A stretch of DNA of 37,636 nt, from positions 1-37,636 of the forward strand of contig CAMJPQ010000035.1 of the NCBI GenBank assembly GCA_946407745.1, written 5' to 3'. A program made the position numbers and the translations under genes. This document shows, one piece after another, positions 14,712 to 22,875 of the stretch. Position 1 is the first letter of the stretch; the number at the start of each line of letters is the position of its first letter. The notes under the pieces were generated by a model. The model saw nothing but the letters and a program-made list of their open reading frames with translations. It did no database searches and was not told where the DNA came from. The stretch comes from an uncultured Clostridia bacterium (lineage in GTDB: Bacteria > Bacillota > Clostridia > Christensenellales > Aristaeellaceae).

Positions 14712-14735
14712 CTGTGCTTTGTCCGCGCTTTGTGT

Positions 14736-15260
14736 TCATTGCCGGATGGCTTCGAGAATCGGTTCGATGGCTGCCCGGTCTGTCCAGTCATGCTTTTCCG
14801 TGCCCGCCTCCAGCAGCGCCCTCTCCCACCGCTCGCACTCCTCCGGCTTCTTCTTTGCCACGGCCTTCTGCAGCAGCCGGCACAGCGTCCTGTCCGCAAT
14901 GCTCATGCGGTCCATATCCCAGCCGCCGCGGCAGTAGAAGCACGGCAGGCCGGCCAGCTCATCCTTCAGGTTATGGGAGACGATCTGCTGAAAGGCCGCC
15001 TCCTCATACGGAGACGCGCCGTCGCAGAAGAGAACGATCTTCTTTCCCCGCAGCTGCGCGATACTCCTTTTGAGGAAGGACAGGCCCGCAATGCCGGAGG
15101 CATAGATTCCGCCGCCGAAGACCAGCACATCATATTGCTTCACGCGGGCGATGTCCGCTTTTTTGGTTTCAATACACTCAAAGCCGGTTTCCTCCGCGAT
15201 CCAGTCCGCATAGCGCTTTGTCGCGCCGTATCTGGAAGTGTACAGGATGATGCCTTTCAT
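14736..15260 (-). CDS. Flavodoxin-domain protein, HemG-like
   Basis: 174-residue flavodoxin-fold protein. The N-terminal strand and phosphate loop YTSRYGATKRYA should bind the FMN phosphate, and the YDVLVFGGGIYASGIAGL segment is typical of the protoporphyrinogen-oxidase-like (HemG/Flavodoxin_5) branch. In Clostridia such proteins are often stand-alone flavodoxin-type oxidoreductases rather than heme enzymes, and no heme genes are nearby. Divergent from the PadR operon, with its own promoter at 15324-15353; the shared intergenic region means PadR might also affect it. Confidence 0.8.
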   Translation of the reverse strand: MKGIILYTSRYGATKRYADWIAEETGFECIETKKADIARVKQYDVLVFGGGIYASGIAGLSFLKRSIAQLRGKKIVLFCDGASPYEEAAFQQIVSHNLKDELAGLPCFYCRGGWDMDRMSIADRTLCRLLQKAVAKKKPEECERWERALLEAGTEKHDWTDRAAIEPILEAIRQ

Positions 15261-15323
15261 CGCTTGCCTCCATCATTTCGCATTACTGACTGATGAACAT
15301 TTCAACACGGCTCTCGCGTCATT

Positions 15324-15353
15324 ATTATAGTGAGCGGCGAATCACTTCGTCAA
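15324..15353 (-). promoter_or_regulatory. Promoter of the HemG-like flavodoxin
   Basis: On the minus strand TTGACG (15353-15348), an 18-nt spacer and TATAAT (15329-15324). The start codon lies about 65 nt downstream. Confidence 0.65.
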
Positions 15354-15380
15354 TATATTTCATCAATTTCTCATTTCCCG

Positions 15381-15428
15381 TTGACATATTCAACAAGTGG
15401 AGTATAATATATTCGACTTGTTGAATAT
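15381..15428 (+). promoter_or_regulatory. PadR operon promoter with a 13-bp operator-like inverted repeat
   Basis: TTGACA (15381-15386), a 16-nt spacer and TATAAT (15403-15408) form a near-perfect promoter. A perfect 13-bp inverted repeat, ATATTCAACAAGT (15386-15398) and ACTTGTTGAATAT (15416-15428), encloses the -10 box. Binding of a dimer here would block RNA polymerase, so autoregulation by the PadR protein encoded next is likely. Confidence 0.8.
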
Positions 15429-15446
15429 AAAAAGGGGGGCTCGACC

Positions 15447-16025
15447 ATGCTCAGGCACGGCATACTTGGCCTGATCAATAACGGCGCCAAAACCGGTTAC
15501 GAAATCATGACGGTGTTCCGGGATTCACTGCATCATTTCTGGGCGGCGCAGACCAGCCAGATCTACCGTGAGCTGCGCACAATGGAACGGCTGGGCTGGA
15601 TCACTCAGACCCGCGTCCCGCAGAGCGGCCGACCGGATAAAAACGTGTTTTCCATCACGCCCTCCGGCCATGAGGAACTGCTGCGGTGGCTGCGGGATCC
15701 GGACATGCCGCTGAAGTTCAATAACCCGTTCCTGATGAAAACCTTTTTCATGGGAGAGCTGCCTCCGGAGGAAAACCTCGCCTTTTTCAGGGCCTTTCGG
15801 GATATTGCTGTTTTCCCGGACGGGGGAAAACAGGCAGCCCTGAACGCGGACATGTACCGGCAGGCGATGGATCATCCCGAGAAGGCGATCTACTGGAAGC
15901 TCACCATTGAATTCGGCCGCATGTATGAAAAAATGCAGCGCGAGTGGTGTGAATACTGCATTCATACGCTGGAGGATTTTCAGCGCATCATGGAGAGCAA
16001 GAAAGAGGAGGAAAAAGAATCATGA
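15447..16025 (+). CDS. PadR family transcriptional regulator
   Basis: 192-residue repressor of the PadR family, subfamily with a longer C-terminal helical part. The winged helix lies at residues 1-80 with the typical LRHGILGLI, GYEIMTVF, QIYRELRTMERLGWI and ITPSGHEELLRWL segments. The C-terminal half is helical and charged and should form the dimer. PadR proteins sense small molecules such as phenolics or drugs and usually control the genes beside them. The ATG at 15447 follows an AAGGGGGG stretch. The stop overlaps the next start by 4 nt (ATGA), so regulator and flavoproteins are one operon. Confidence 0.93.
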   Translation: MLRHGILGLINNGAKTGYEIMTVFRDSLHHFWAAQTSQIYRELRTMERLGWITQTRVPQSGRPDKNVFSITPSGHEELLRWLRDPDMPLKFNNPFLMKTFFMGELPPEENLAFFRAFRDIAVFPDGGKQAALNADMYRQAMDHPEKAIYWKLTIEFGRMYEKMQREWCEYCIHTLEDFQRIMESKKEEEKES

Positions 16026-16510
16026 GGGTGATTCTGCACGATTTGAATACCCGGTATGATGAGCTGATCGCCGCCAGCTGCGACCGCGTGATCCCGGCGG
16101 ACGGCAAATACGCCCCCTGCCAGGGCTGCTTTGGCTGCTGGACGAAGCATCCGGCAGAGTGCTTTATGCGCGACAGCCTGCAGCAGGTGTGCCGCCTCAT
16201 CGGTCAGGCGGATGAAATGGTGATCATCACAAAAAACCTGTACGGCGCTTACAGCACGCCAGTCAAGAATGTGCTGGACCGTTCCATCGGCACCTCCACT
16301 CCGCTGAGCACCTACCGCGCGCGGCAGATGCACCACACCCTGCGCTACGGGAAGCACGGGCTGTGGAAGGTCATCGTATACGGCGATATCACCGCGGACG
16401 AAAAGGAAACCTTCCGCCTGACCGCGGAGCGGAATGCCATCAACGACGGTTTTGAGCGCACCGAAGTGGTGTTTATCGAGAGCCCGGAGGAATTGGAGGG
16501 ATTGCTGTGA
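16022..16510 (+). CDS. Flavodoxin-fold oxidoreductase, iron-sulfur-flavoprotein-like
   Basis: 162-residue flavodoxin-fold (NADPH-dependent FMN reductase-like) protein. It carries CQGCFGCW with three close cysteines near residue 34, followed by another Cys in AECFMRD, as in iron-sulfur flavoproteins and quinone reductases of this group. The segment NLYGAYSTPVKNVLDRS is the usual FMN/substrate loop. It is coupled by overlap to PadR upstream and to the second flavodoxin downstream (GTGA). Substrate unknown; a PadR-controlled quinone or nitro-compound reductase is a reasonable inference only. Confidence 0.8.
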   Translation: MRVILHDLNTRYDELIAASCDRVIPADGKYAPCQGCFGCWTKHPAECFMRDSLQQVCRLIGQADEMVIITKNLYGAYSTPVKNVLDRSIGTSTPLSTYRARQMHHTLRYGKHGLWKVIVYGDITADEKETFRLTAERNAINDGFERTEVVFIESPEELEGLL

Positions 16511-17280
16511 AAACGGTTTTCATCAACTGCAGCCCGAAAAAGCGGTTTTGCGCCTCAGCCTATTTTCTGTCGCTGCAGCGGCTGTTTGTCGGCGGGGAAA
16601 AGATCACCGAGCGGCTGCGCACCCCGGCGGATGACGAGCGGATACTGCAAAAGCTTCAGGACGCGGACGCGGTGGTGTTCTGCCTGCCGCTTTATGTGGA
16701 CGGCGTGCCGTCCCACGTGCTGCGCTTTATGGAAAAAATGGAAGCGCACTGCCTGGCGGGCGGCCTGCGCTTCCATGTGTACTGCATTGCCAACAACGGT
16801 TTTATCGAGGGGAAGCAGAATGAACCGCTGATGCGGGTGTTTGAGTGCTTCTGCGCCCGCGCCGGCCTCACATGGGGCGGCGGTGTGGGCGTTGGCGGCG
16901 GCGTGATGCTGAATGTGTATCGCATTGTATACGCGGCGCAGCTCGGCCTGCTGCTGCTGCGAACCGTACTTAACGCCGTGGAAACCGGCAGCTTTCTCGC
17001 GCAGGGCGCACTGCTCAGCTTTGCGGAAAGCACCGCCATCATCCTGTTTCTGAACCTCGGCGTGCTGGTTTATCTCATCCGCATGGGCTGTCACATCCGG
17101 AAGGGGACCTTCTCCGGCAAAAAATACACCCGCATCATGGTTCCCTCCTTCCTCTTCATCCTGTTCGCGGACATCTTCTTTGTCATTATCTCTTTGTTCG
17201 AGGGAGGGCTGTTCCGCGGCTGGCTGTCGCGAAAGAAGTACCAGGAGCCTTCCACGCCGCATGGCAGCGCTCTCGCCTGA
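16507..17280 (+). CDS. Flavodoxin-fold protein with C-terminal membrane segments
   Basis: 257 residues from a GTG start (16507) that overlaps the upstream stop. Residues 1 to about 120 are flavodoxin-like (INCSPKKR, DADAVVFCLPLYVDGVPSHV), with the last part resembling the NADPH-dependent FMN reductase fold. From about residue 135 the chain becomes hydrophobic with at least three segments: NVYRIVYAAQLGLLLLR, LLSFAESTAIILFLNLGVLV and a Pro-Ser-Phe-rich helix ending FVIISLF. A flavodoxin with a membrane tail suggests a membrane-attached electron carrier. The middle glycine-rich stretch (GGGVGVGGGV) links the two parts. No closely matching named family is known to me. Confidence 0.75.
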   Translation: MKTVFINCSPKKRFCASAYFLSLQRLFVGGEKITERLRTPADDERILQKLQDADAVVFCLPLYVDGVPSHVLRFMEKMEAHCLAGGLRFHVYCIANNGFIEGKQNEPLMRVFECFCARAGLTWGGGVGVGGGVMLNVYRIVYAAQLGLLLLRTVLNAVETGSFLAQGALLSFAESTAIILFLNLGVLVYLIRMGCHIRKGTFSGKKYTRIMVPSFLFILFADIFFVIISLFEGGLFRGWLSRKKYQEPSTPHGSALA

Positions 17281-17355
17281 CCCGTCGCGCCCGGAAGCCG
17301 CTCTCTTCGCGAAAAAAATGCGGAATGCCGCTAAAATTTCACGGAGGATGCTGCG

Positions 17356-17430
17356 ATGCAGTATGCTCAGCGGCAGTATATGCATCAACTGATCAGCAAA
17401 AAGGACAACGGCCGCGTCAAAGTCATCACA
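17356..17430 (+). pseudogene. N-terminal scrap of a DUF4143-type AAA ATPase
   Basis: After a CGGAGG site, an ATG opens a frame whose first 25 codons (MQYAQRQYM, LISKKDNGRVKVIT) match the typical start of DUF4143-type ATP-binding proteins. The text should then run into a Walker A loop but instead diverges and ends inside the converging TIM-barrel gene. The scrap is too short to function. A C-terminal scrap of the same family lies at 27046-27282. Confidence 0.55.
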
Positions 17431-17460
17431 CCGCCGAATTGCGCGGTGTTGCCTTCCGTC

Positions 17461-18306
17461 TCAGAACCGCTCATTCAGCCATTTTGCGCTTAATTCCAGG
17501 CTGTCGAGCGGGTTTTTGTTGACCCAGTTTTTATGGCTTTCCAGCACTACGGCCTGAATGCCGCACTGCAGGGCGATTTCCCGAAGGCCGTCCAGGTCCA
17601 TATTGCCTGTGCCCGGCTCCATGCAGTCCTGCTTCAGGATGGGCGTCATGGCGGGACCGGTCTGCCGGCGGCCGCGGTCCGTAATATGCCACAGCTTCAT
17701 GCGGGTGCCGAGTCTGCGCATCCAGGCCTTTGCGTCCGCGCCGCCGTCGGTGAACCAGTAGCTGTCGAATTCAAAATTCACGCTGGCGGGATCTGTATCG
17801 CTCAGCAGAATCTCATAGGCGCGCAAGCCGGGCCTGACCTGCAGAAGCTCCACATTGTGATTGTGATACAGCAGGTGCAGGCCCTGCTCCTTCAGCCTTT
17901 CGCCAGCTCTGTTCAGCCGCGCGGCCAACTCCCGCACGGCTGTTTCATCGCTGTAGTCAAAGCGGTACATACCGGTGATCACCACCGTGTCCGTGCCAAA
18001 GCCGCTCGCTTCCCTCGCGACCAGATCGCTCTCCCGTTCCAGTGTGCCCAGGTCCGTGTGCAGGCTGATCACGGAAAGGCCGCTTTCCGCCGTCAGTGCT
18101 TTCCAGTCGAGCCTGCCGCCCTTGCCCGTCGGCATCCCGGCGGCTTTGGTCAGCATGCGGAGCATGAGCGAGGACGGGTGCACCATAAAACGGTTCAGTT
18201 CGATGCCATCGTATCCGGCAGCCCTGATTCTCCGCAATGTGGCGCGGGCAGCCTCTTCGCTGCCCGTCACCGTACCCAGCATGATTTGCTGAACGCCCTT
18301 CTTCAT
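17461..18306 (-). CDS. Sugar phosphate isomerase/epimerase-like TIM barrel
   Basis: 281-residue AP-endonuclease-2-like TIM barrel (xylose isomerase-like family). Recognisable segments are GYDGIELNRF, VISLHTDLG, LLYHNHNVEL, VNFEFDSYW and VVLESHKNW, with the His, Glu and Asp residues that hold a divalent metal in this family. The frame is open further upstream, but the ATG at 18306 gives the expected start of the first beta strand (MKKGVQQIMLG) and is preceded by a GGGG stretch; longer versions would add a basic, non-homologous tail overlapping the PreA gene. It follows the PreA gene by 50 nt and is probably cotranscribed. Substrate unknown. Confidence 0.85.
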   Translation of the reverse strand: MKKGVQQIMLGTVTGSEEAARATLRRIRAAGYDGIELNRFMVHPSSLMLRMLTKAAGMPTGKGGRLDWKALTAESGLSVISLHTDLGTLERESDLVAREASGFGTDTVVITGMYRFDYSDETAVRELAARLNRAGERLKEQGLHLLYHNHNVELLQVRPGLRAYEILLSDTDPASVNFEFDSYWFTDGGADAKAWMRRLGTRMKLWHITDRGRRQTGPAMTPILKQDCMEPGTGNMDLDGLREIALQCGIQAVVLESHKNWVNKNPLDSLELSAKWLNERF

Positions 18307-18355
18307 CCGTATATCCCCATCCGTCTTTTTACATGCAGCTGAACGCTGCCGCGCT

Positions 18356-19873
18356 TTATTCTTCCGCTGAAGCCCTGCGGGTGATGCGCTTGCGTGCCGA
18401 GGTGATGGCGCGCTGCGGGCAGACCAGCCGGCACAGGTGGCAGCCGACGCAGGCGCGGCCGTCCAGCACCGGCTTCCTCTGTGCATTCATCCGGATGGCC
18501 TGGTGGCCGCCGTCACTGCAGGAGATCGCGCAGCGGCCGCAGCCGATGCAGCGCTCATGGTTGAACTGCGGAAAAACGATGGTATCCCGCTCGAGCGCGT
18601 CCGTCGTTTCGCTCAGGGAGCCAAGCGCCAGGCCGACCGCTTCAGAGAGCCTATTGAAGCCCTTTTCCGCCAGGTACAGGTTCAGCCCTTCCTTCAGGTC
18701 GTCGATGATGCGGTAGCCATACTGCATCACCGCCGTGGCGACCTGAACGGTGCCGGCGCCAAGCAGTATGAACTCCAGCGCGTCCTGCCAGGTTTCCACA
18801 CCGCCCATGGCCGAGAGATGCAGACCCTTCAGCTTCGGGTTTTTGGCCAGCTCCGCGATAAAGCGGAGCGCGATCGGCTTGACGGCCGGTCCGCTGTAGC
18901 CGCCGATGGCCGAGAGCCCATGGACGGCAGGCGCGGAAACATAGGTGTGAATGTTGACCTGGGCAACTGATTTGATGGTGTTGATGGCAGACAGGCCATC
19001 GGCGCCGCCGCGCAAGGCCGCTTCCGCGGCAGGGCTCATGGCGGCCACGTTGGGCGTCAGCTTGGCCAGCACGGGGATGGCACAGTGCCGCCTGGCCGCG
19101 GCGGTATAGCGCTCCACCATTTCCGGTATCTGGCCGATGTCGGAGCCCAGCCCTTCCTCCATCATGTTGGGGCAGGAGAAGTTCAGCTCAACGGCATCCG
19201 CGCCGTTTTCCTCGCAAAGGCGCGCCAGCTCACCCCATTCCTGTTCATTCTGCCCCATGATGGAGGCCAAAATGAATTTGGAGGGGTAGCGCTCCTTCAG
19301 TCTGCGGAAAATGGCCATGTTTTCAGCCACGCTGTGGTCTGAGAGCTGTTCGATGTTCTTGAAACCCATGATGCCGCCGCCCGCGTCATGAACGGCGGAG
19401 AACCGCGGAGAGGCTTCATGGATATCCAGCGTGCAAACGGTTTTAAAGCTGACGCCTGCCCAGCCGGCCTCAAACGCCCGGGCGCACATGTCGTAGCTGC
19501 TGCCAACGACGGACGAAGCGAGCAGAAAAGGGTTTTCCAGCGGGATCCCGCACAGGTCACAGGCAAGGCGGGACTCATCATCCGGCGGAGCGGTTTCGGC
19601 TTCCTGCTTGACCTGGTAGTAAAGCCGGTTCACCAGATCGCGAATCGGAACCTCGCCGGGGCGGACGCACGCTTCCTCGCAGGGAGCGCCGCAGGTCAGG
19701 CAGGGATTGGCTTCGGGAAGCCTGGCAAAGGCCCCTTGCTCATTCCCAAACCAGATGCTGCGGAGCAAACCGGCCGGCTTCACGGCAGCACAGGCATCGT
19801 TGCAGGGGGCATCTGCGCAGAGCGCACAGCGGATCATATCGGCACGGTGGATGATGGGAGTGCTGTGTATCAT
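18356..19873 (-). CDS. preA: Dihydropyrimidine dehydrogenase PreA-like, with extra N-terminal Fe-S domain
   Basis: 505 residues from the ATG at 19873, which has AAGGAGG at good spacing. Domain order: an N-terminal cysteine domain with Cys16, 19, 24, 28 and Cys58, 61, 65, 69 (like the two-cluster helical domain of PreT, GltD and mammalian DPYD), then a dihydroorotate-dehydrogenase-type FMN barrel (from about residue 105; NFSCPN, AKLTPNV, GGYSGPAVKPIALRF), then a C-terminal two-cluster ferredoxin (CIGCGRC, CVGCHLC). PreA with PreT reduces uracil or thymine with NADH. Here no PreT-type FAD subunit is adjacent, while its Fe-S domain seems to be fused to PreA. The electron donor is therefore open. 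Confidence 0.88.
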   Translation of the reverse strand: MIHSTPIIHRADMIRCALCADAPCNDACAAVKPAGLLRSIWFGNEQGAFARLPEANPCLTCGAPCEEACVRPGEVPIRDLVNRLYYQVKQEAETAPPDDESRLACDLCGIPLENPFLLASSVVGSSYDMCARAFEAGWAGVSFKTVCTLDIHEASPRFSAVHDAGGGIMGFKNIEQLSDHSVAENMAIFRRLKERYPSKFILASIMGQNEQEWGELARLCEENGADAVELNFSCPNMMEEGLGSDIGQIPEMVERYTAAARRHCAIPVLAKLTPNVAAMSPAAEAALRGGADGLSAINTIKSVAQVNIHTYVSAPAVHGLSAIGGYSGPAVKPIALRFIAELAKNPKLKGLHLSAMGGVETWQDALEFILLGAGTVQVATAVMQYGYRIIDDLKEGLNLYLAEKGFNRLSEAVGLALGSLSETTDALERDTIVFPQFNHERCIGCGRCAISCSDGGHQAIRMNAQRKPVLDGRACVGCHLCRLVCPQRAITSARKRITRRASAEE

Positions 19874-19917
19874 GATTCTGCCTCCTTGTCTGAAAATAAC
19901 GATCATGCTTTACCAAG

Positions 19918-19945
19918 ATTATACCCTACACAGGGCAACCGTCAA
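19918..19945 (-). promoter_or_regulatory. Promoter of the preA-like operon
   Basis: On the minus strand TTGACG (19945-19940), a 16-nt spacer and TATAAT (19923-19918), with the start codon 45 nt downstream. Confidence 0.75.
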
Positions 19946-20244
19946 GCGGATTCTGAATTGCCGGTCAGGACACCGGTATCAGGGCATTGGCTTGCTTACG
20001 GCGCAGCCGCGCGGCTGCTGCTGCCTTTGCGCCATCTGGCCGCTTCATCTGCAGCAGAGCCGCCTCAGGTAAGCCGATGAAGTCATTCTTTGTTTCTTGA
20101 AGGATTGGCATGATTATGATAAATTTATTCCGCAGGCTGAGGTAAAGGAAGCGCAGAAGACGGTTGTGATCCGGAAATTCCTGTACCGGTGCCGGAATGT
20201 GAGCAAGCGCCTGCAGAGTAGTTTGCTGTTTGAGGTGGTGCTTC
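19946..20244. other. Intergenic stretch without a supported gene
   Basis: About 300 bases between the preA promoter and the methyltransferase. Short open frames exist on both strands, but none has a ribosome binding site together with a recognisable domain. The text changes base composition near 20080, so this may be old gene debris. No terminator-like hairpin stands out. Confidence 0.5.
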
Positions 20245-21006
20245 ATGTCGAAACAGAATGTCTACGATAACGATGCCTTCTTTGATCAGTTCCGGAACAG
20301 CAGGAGCCGCGAAGTTAACTTCAATGACTGCATTGAGACCCCGATCCTGTTTTCCATGCTCCCGGACTTGCGCGGGAAGAAGATTCTGGATATAGGCTGC
20401 GGCATGGGGCAGCACGCAAAGCAGTATTCTGAAATGGGCGCAGACTCTGTGCTGGGGATCGATATTTCCGAAAAAATGCTGGCATACGCCAAAGAGCACC
20501 ACAGCGCAGAGAATATTGTCTATCGGCGGATGGCTATGGAGAATATTGACACGATCCGCGACGCTTTTGACCTCATCACGAGCTCACTGGTTTTTGATTA
20601 TGCGGAAGATTTTGAGGGCTTGATGAAGAAAATCCACAGCATCATGAAGACGGATGCCAAGCTTGTGTTCAGCATGTCCCACCCCATCGTGACAGCGTGG
20701 GATGGAGCGTATGACAGATATACCCGCACTGAAACCGGCGAACGCCTGTATGCGAATCTCAGGAATTACTGCAGGGAAGGTCTCAGAAAAGTGAATTGGG
20801 TCGTGAACGGATATGAATGCTATCACCGAACCGTCTCCACGCTGATCAATGCGATGATCCGGGCGGGATTCGTTATTGAGCAGTGCGAAGAAGCCCGCAT
20901 ATCGGATGATATGCGAAAGCAGTATCCGGCCCTGTTTGGGGGAACGATTCACCGCCCGGAGTTCATCTTTTTCAGATGCGGGAAGAGCGATTGCCTGAAT
21001 CATTGA
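20245..21006 (+). CDS. Class I SAM-dependent methyltransferase
   Basis: 253 residues from the ATG at 20245, which has GAGGTGG 5 nt upstream. A frame from a TTG at 20230 would add five residues and has no better site. Motif I, ILDIGCGMGQ, is at residues 47-56 and the acidic motif II is VLGIDISEKM. The middle segment DLITSSLVFDYAED matches motif IV/post-I of the Methyltransf_11 group. The C-terminal part (HPIVTAW, PEFIFFRCGK) resembles small-molecule methyltransferases; the substrate cannot be predicted. The next gene follows after 48 nt on the same strand. Confidence 0.88.
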   Translation: MSKQNVYDNDAFFDQFRNSRSREVNFNDCIETPILFSMLPDLRGKKILDIGCGMGQHAKQYSEMGADSVLGIDISEKMLAYAKEHHSAENIVYRRMAMENIDTIRDAFDLITSSLVFDYAEDFEGLMKKIHSIMKTDAKLVFSMSHPIVTAWDGAYDRYTRTETGERLYANLRNYCREGLRKVNWVVNGYECYHRTVSTLINAMIRAGFVIEQCEEARISDDMRKQYPALFGGTIHRPEFIFFRCGKSDCLNH

Positions 21007-21054
21007 ATCTGTACCATTCCGGCTGCCCAGCGCTGCGATGAGAGGTGTTTACAA

Positions 21055-21621
21055 ATGGAAACAATCAGGAGAAGGTCTGTTGATCCGGTTTACTCGATGT
21101 GTGTTCAGCCTTCTTTCATCATCGGAACGAACAATGCGGATGGCACGGCTGATTTTGCGCCCATCACATGGGTCAGCGTCACCCACGAGGCAGGTGACGG
21201 GTATCTGTTGGTTATCAGCATGTCCGGAACAAAAATGACAAAGCAGAATGTGCTGCGGACAGGCATTTTCAGCGCCAACCTTGTCAGCACAGATATGCTG
21301 CCCCTGATGGACTATTTTGGCTCGCGGCATGCTCAGGACTGCAGAAAAGACGAAATAGCCTACGCTGTGAGCCGCGGACAGGCGCTGGACGTTCCGGTGC
21401 TCGATCAAAGCAGGTGGGTATATGAATGCGAGGTTTCGCAGAAACTGGACACCGGCGATTCTACAACATTTTTCTGCCGCATCCGGAACATCCAGATGGA
21501 TGAGCGTCTTGTTTGCAGGGATACCTTTGATGTCGATCTGACCGTTCTGGACCCGGTCATTTATTCCGGGAAATACCATTCTCTGGGAAAAGTGCTCGGT
21601 AATATCGGAGATTACCTGTAA
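21055..21621 (+). CDS. Flavin reductase-like (FMN-binding split barrel) protein
   Basis: 188-residue protein of the flavin reductase-like family: split beta-barrel with PSFIIGTNNADGTADFAPITW at the N-terminal FMN site (residues 19-39) and SMSGTKMTKQNVLRTGIF in the next strand-loop unit. Such proteins hold FMN and reduce flavin or metal-bound substrates. Start at ATG 21055, after a GATGAGAGGTG stretch. It is probably cotranscribed with the methyltransferase. Confidence 0.83.
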   Translation: METIRRRSVDPVYSMCVQPSFIIGTNNADGTADFAPITWVSVTHEAGDGYLLVISMSGTKMTKQNVLRTGIFSANLVSTDMLPLMDYFGSRHAQDCRKDEIAYAVSRGQALDVPVLDQSRWVYECEVSQKLDTGDSTTFFCRIRNIQMDERLVCRDTFDVDLTVLDPVIYSGKYHSLGKVLGNIGDYL

Positions 21622-21675
21622 TCATTATTTTAAGATTCAACCGAACAAAAACGTGACCGGAGGGGGACGAACCCG

Positions 21676-22873
21676 ATGAAGTACAGCAAAGTCATTCTCA
21701 TCCTGATGCTTGTCTGCGCCATGATACCGCTGACCGGCATGGTGTCCGCCGAATAAGGCGCGCTCGCTGCCGGGCAGGTGCTTGCCGCAGGAAGTCCTGA
21801 TCAGGTTTTTGAACAGGGATCAAAGGCGAGCATGAACGGGGTGCATGTTGTCAGCCTGTACGGCAGCTGGTATGAAATGGGGCGCCAGTACGGTGCGCTC
21901 ATGCGGGACGAGCTGGACGAGGTTTACTTCTTTGTGGAAACCATCATCGAATACAGCATCGGCAACGCAGCAACCGCGGAGAGCATCATCTACGTGCAGA
22001 CAGCGCAGACACCCTATCGCATCGGCGAATTCCTGAGAGGCGCGTCCGAGACCTCGGGGCCGACCACAGCAGCTGCAGGCTGTGAACGCGGTGGAGCGCA
22101 TCGGCGGCCTCCCGAAGTGCAGCGCGGCGTTCTGCTGGGGTGACTACGCGGCAGGGCCGCTGGTCATCGGCCGGAATTACGACTACTCCGACGCCTTTGC
22201 GCTCCTGAAGGACGACGTGGCCGTCACCGTGTATCATCCGTCCGACGGCTCCCTCGCCGCTGCCACGATTGGCTACGTCGGAGAAATCTACGCGGTGAAC
22301 GGCTTCAACGAAAAGGGCATCTTTATGGAGCTGAACAACGGCAAGCCCTCTGCCGGCATCAGGTCGCCGGACCGCAGGGTGACCGGCACGACCATGCTGT
22401 TCTCCGCGCTGTTTGAGGTGGACGAGCTGGAGGACTGGGAGCTGTTTTTCAACACGGTCAACTGCAGCTCATCCTATATCATCAATGTGGCGGACAGCCG
22501 CAGGGCCCTCTCCTACGAATGGTGCCCGATCGGTGTGAAGCGCGGCGGAGGCGATCTGCCGGATGGGCTGCTGGTCTCCACCAATTACTTTGTCAACCCG
22601 GACTGGCTTTTCCCGACACCCTCGGACGCGGCGTCCTGGGAGGGGCTGACGCGGCGCAGCAACCTGATCGCGCTGTGCGAGGCAGCCAGGGGGCAGATCG
22701 ACGACAGGGCGATGCTGGAGATCATCGGGACGCCGCTGAAGGACGGCGGCGCGATGAACGAGCTGACCGTATTCCAGATGGTGATGGTCCCGGAGACGGG
22801 CATGCTCTGGCTGCGTGTCATCTGCGGAACCGGATGGTCACAGATCGACCTTTCCGGCTTCCTTCATGGCTGA
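21676..22873 (+). pseudogene. C45-type (choloylglycine hydrolase-like) amide hydrolase, broken
   Basis: Secreted Ntn-type hydrolase with two lesions. A signal peptide (MKYSKVILILMLVCAM, ending VSAE) starts at ATG 21676 after GGAGGGGG, and is cut by an in-frame TAA at 21754-21756. The same frame continues (VHVVSLYGSWYEMGRQYGAL) to about 22065, where a one-base shift moves the homology to the frame open to 22873. That second part has LPKCSAAFCWGDY, with the likely nucleophile Cys, then GRNYDY, GYVGEIYAVNGFNEKG and the family's C-terminal part. C45 enzymes cut linear amides such as conjugated bile acids, penicillin V or acyl-lactones. Two independent lesions argue for a real pseudogene rather than a single read error. 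Confidence 0.8.
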
Positions 22874-22875
22874 CA

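Noticed and set aside
18307-18486. Longer N-terminus for the TIM-barrel gene (start at 18486)
   Set aside because: It would add 60 basic, non-homologous residues and overlap the PreA gene; the ATG at 18306 gives the proper first strand of the barrel.
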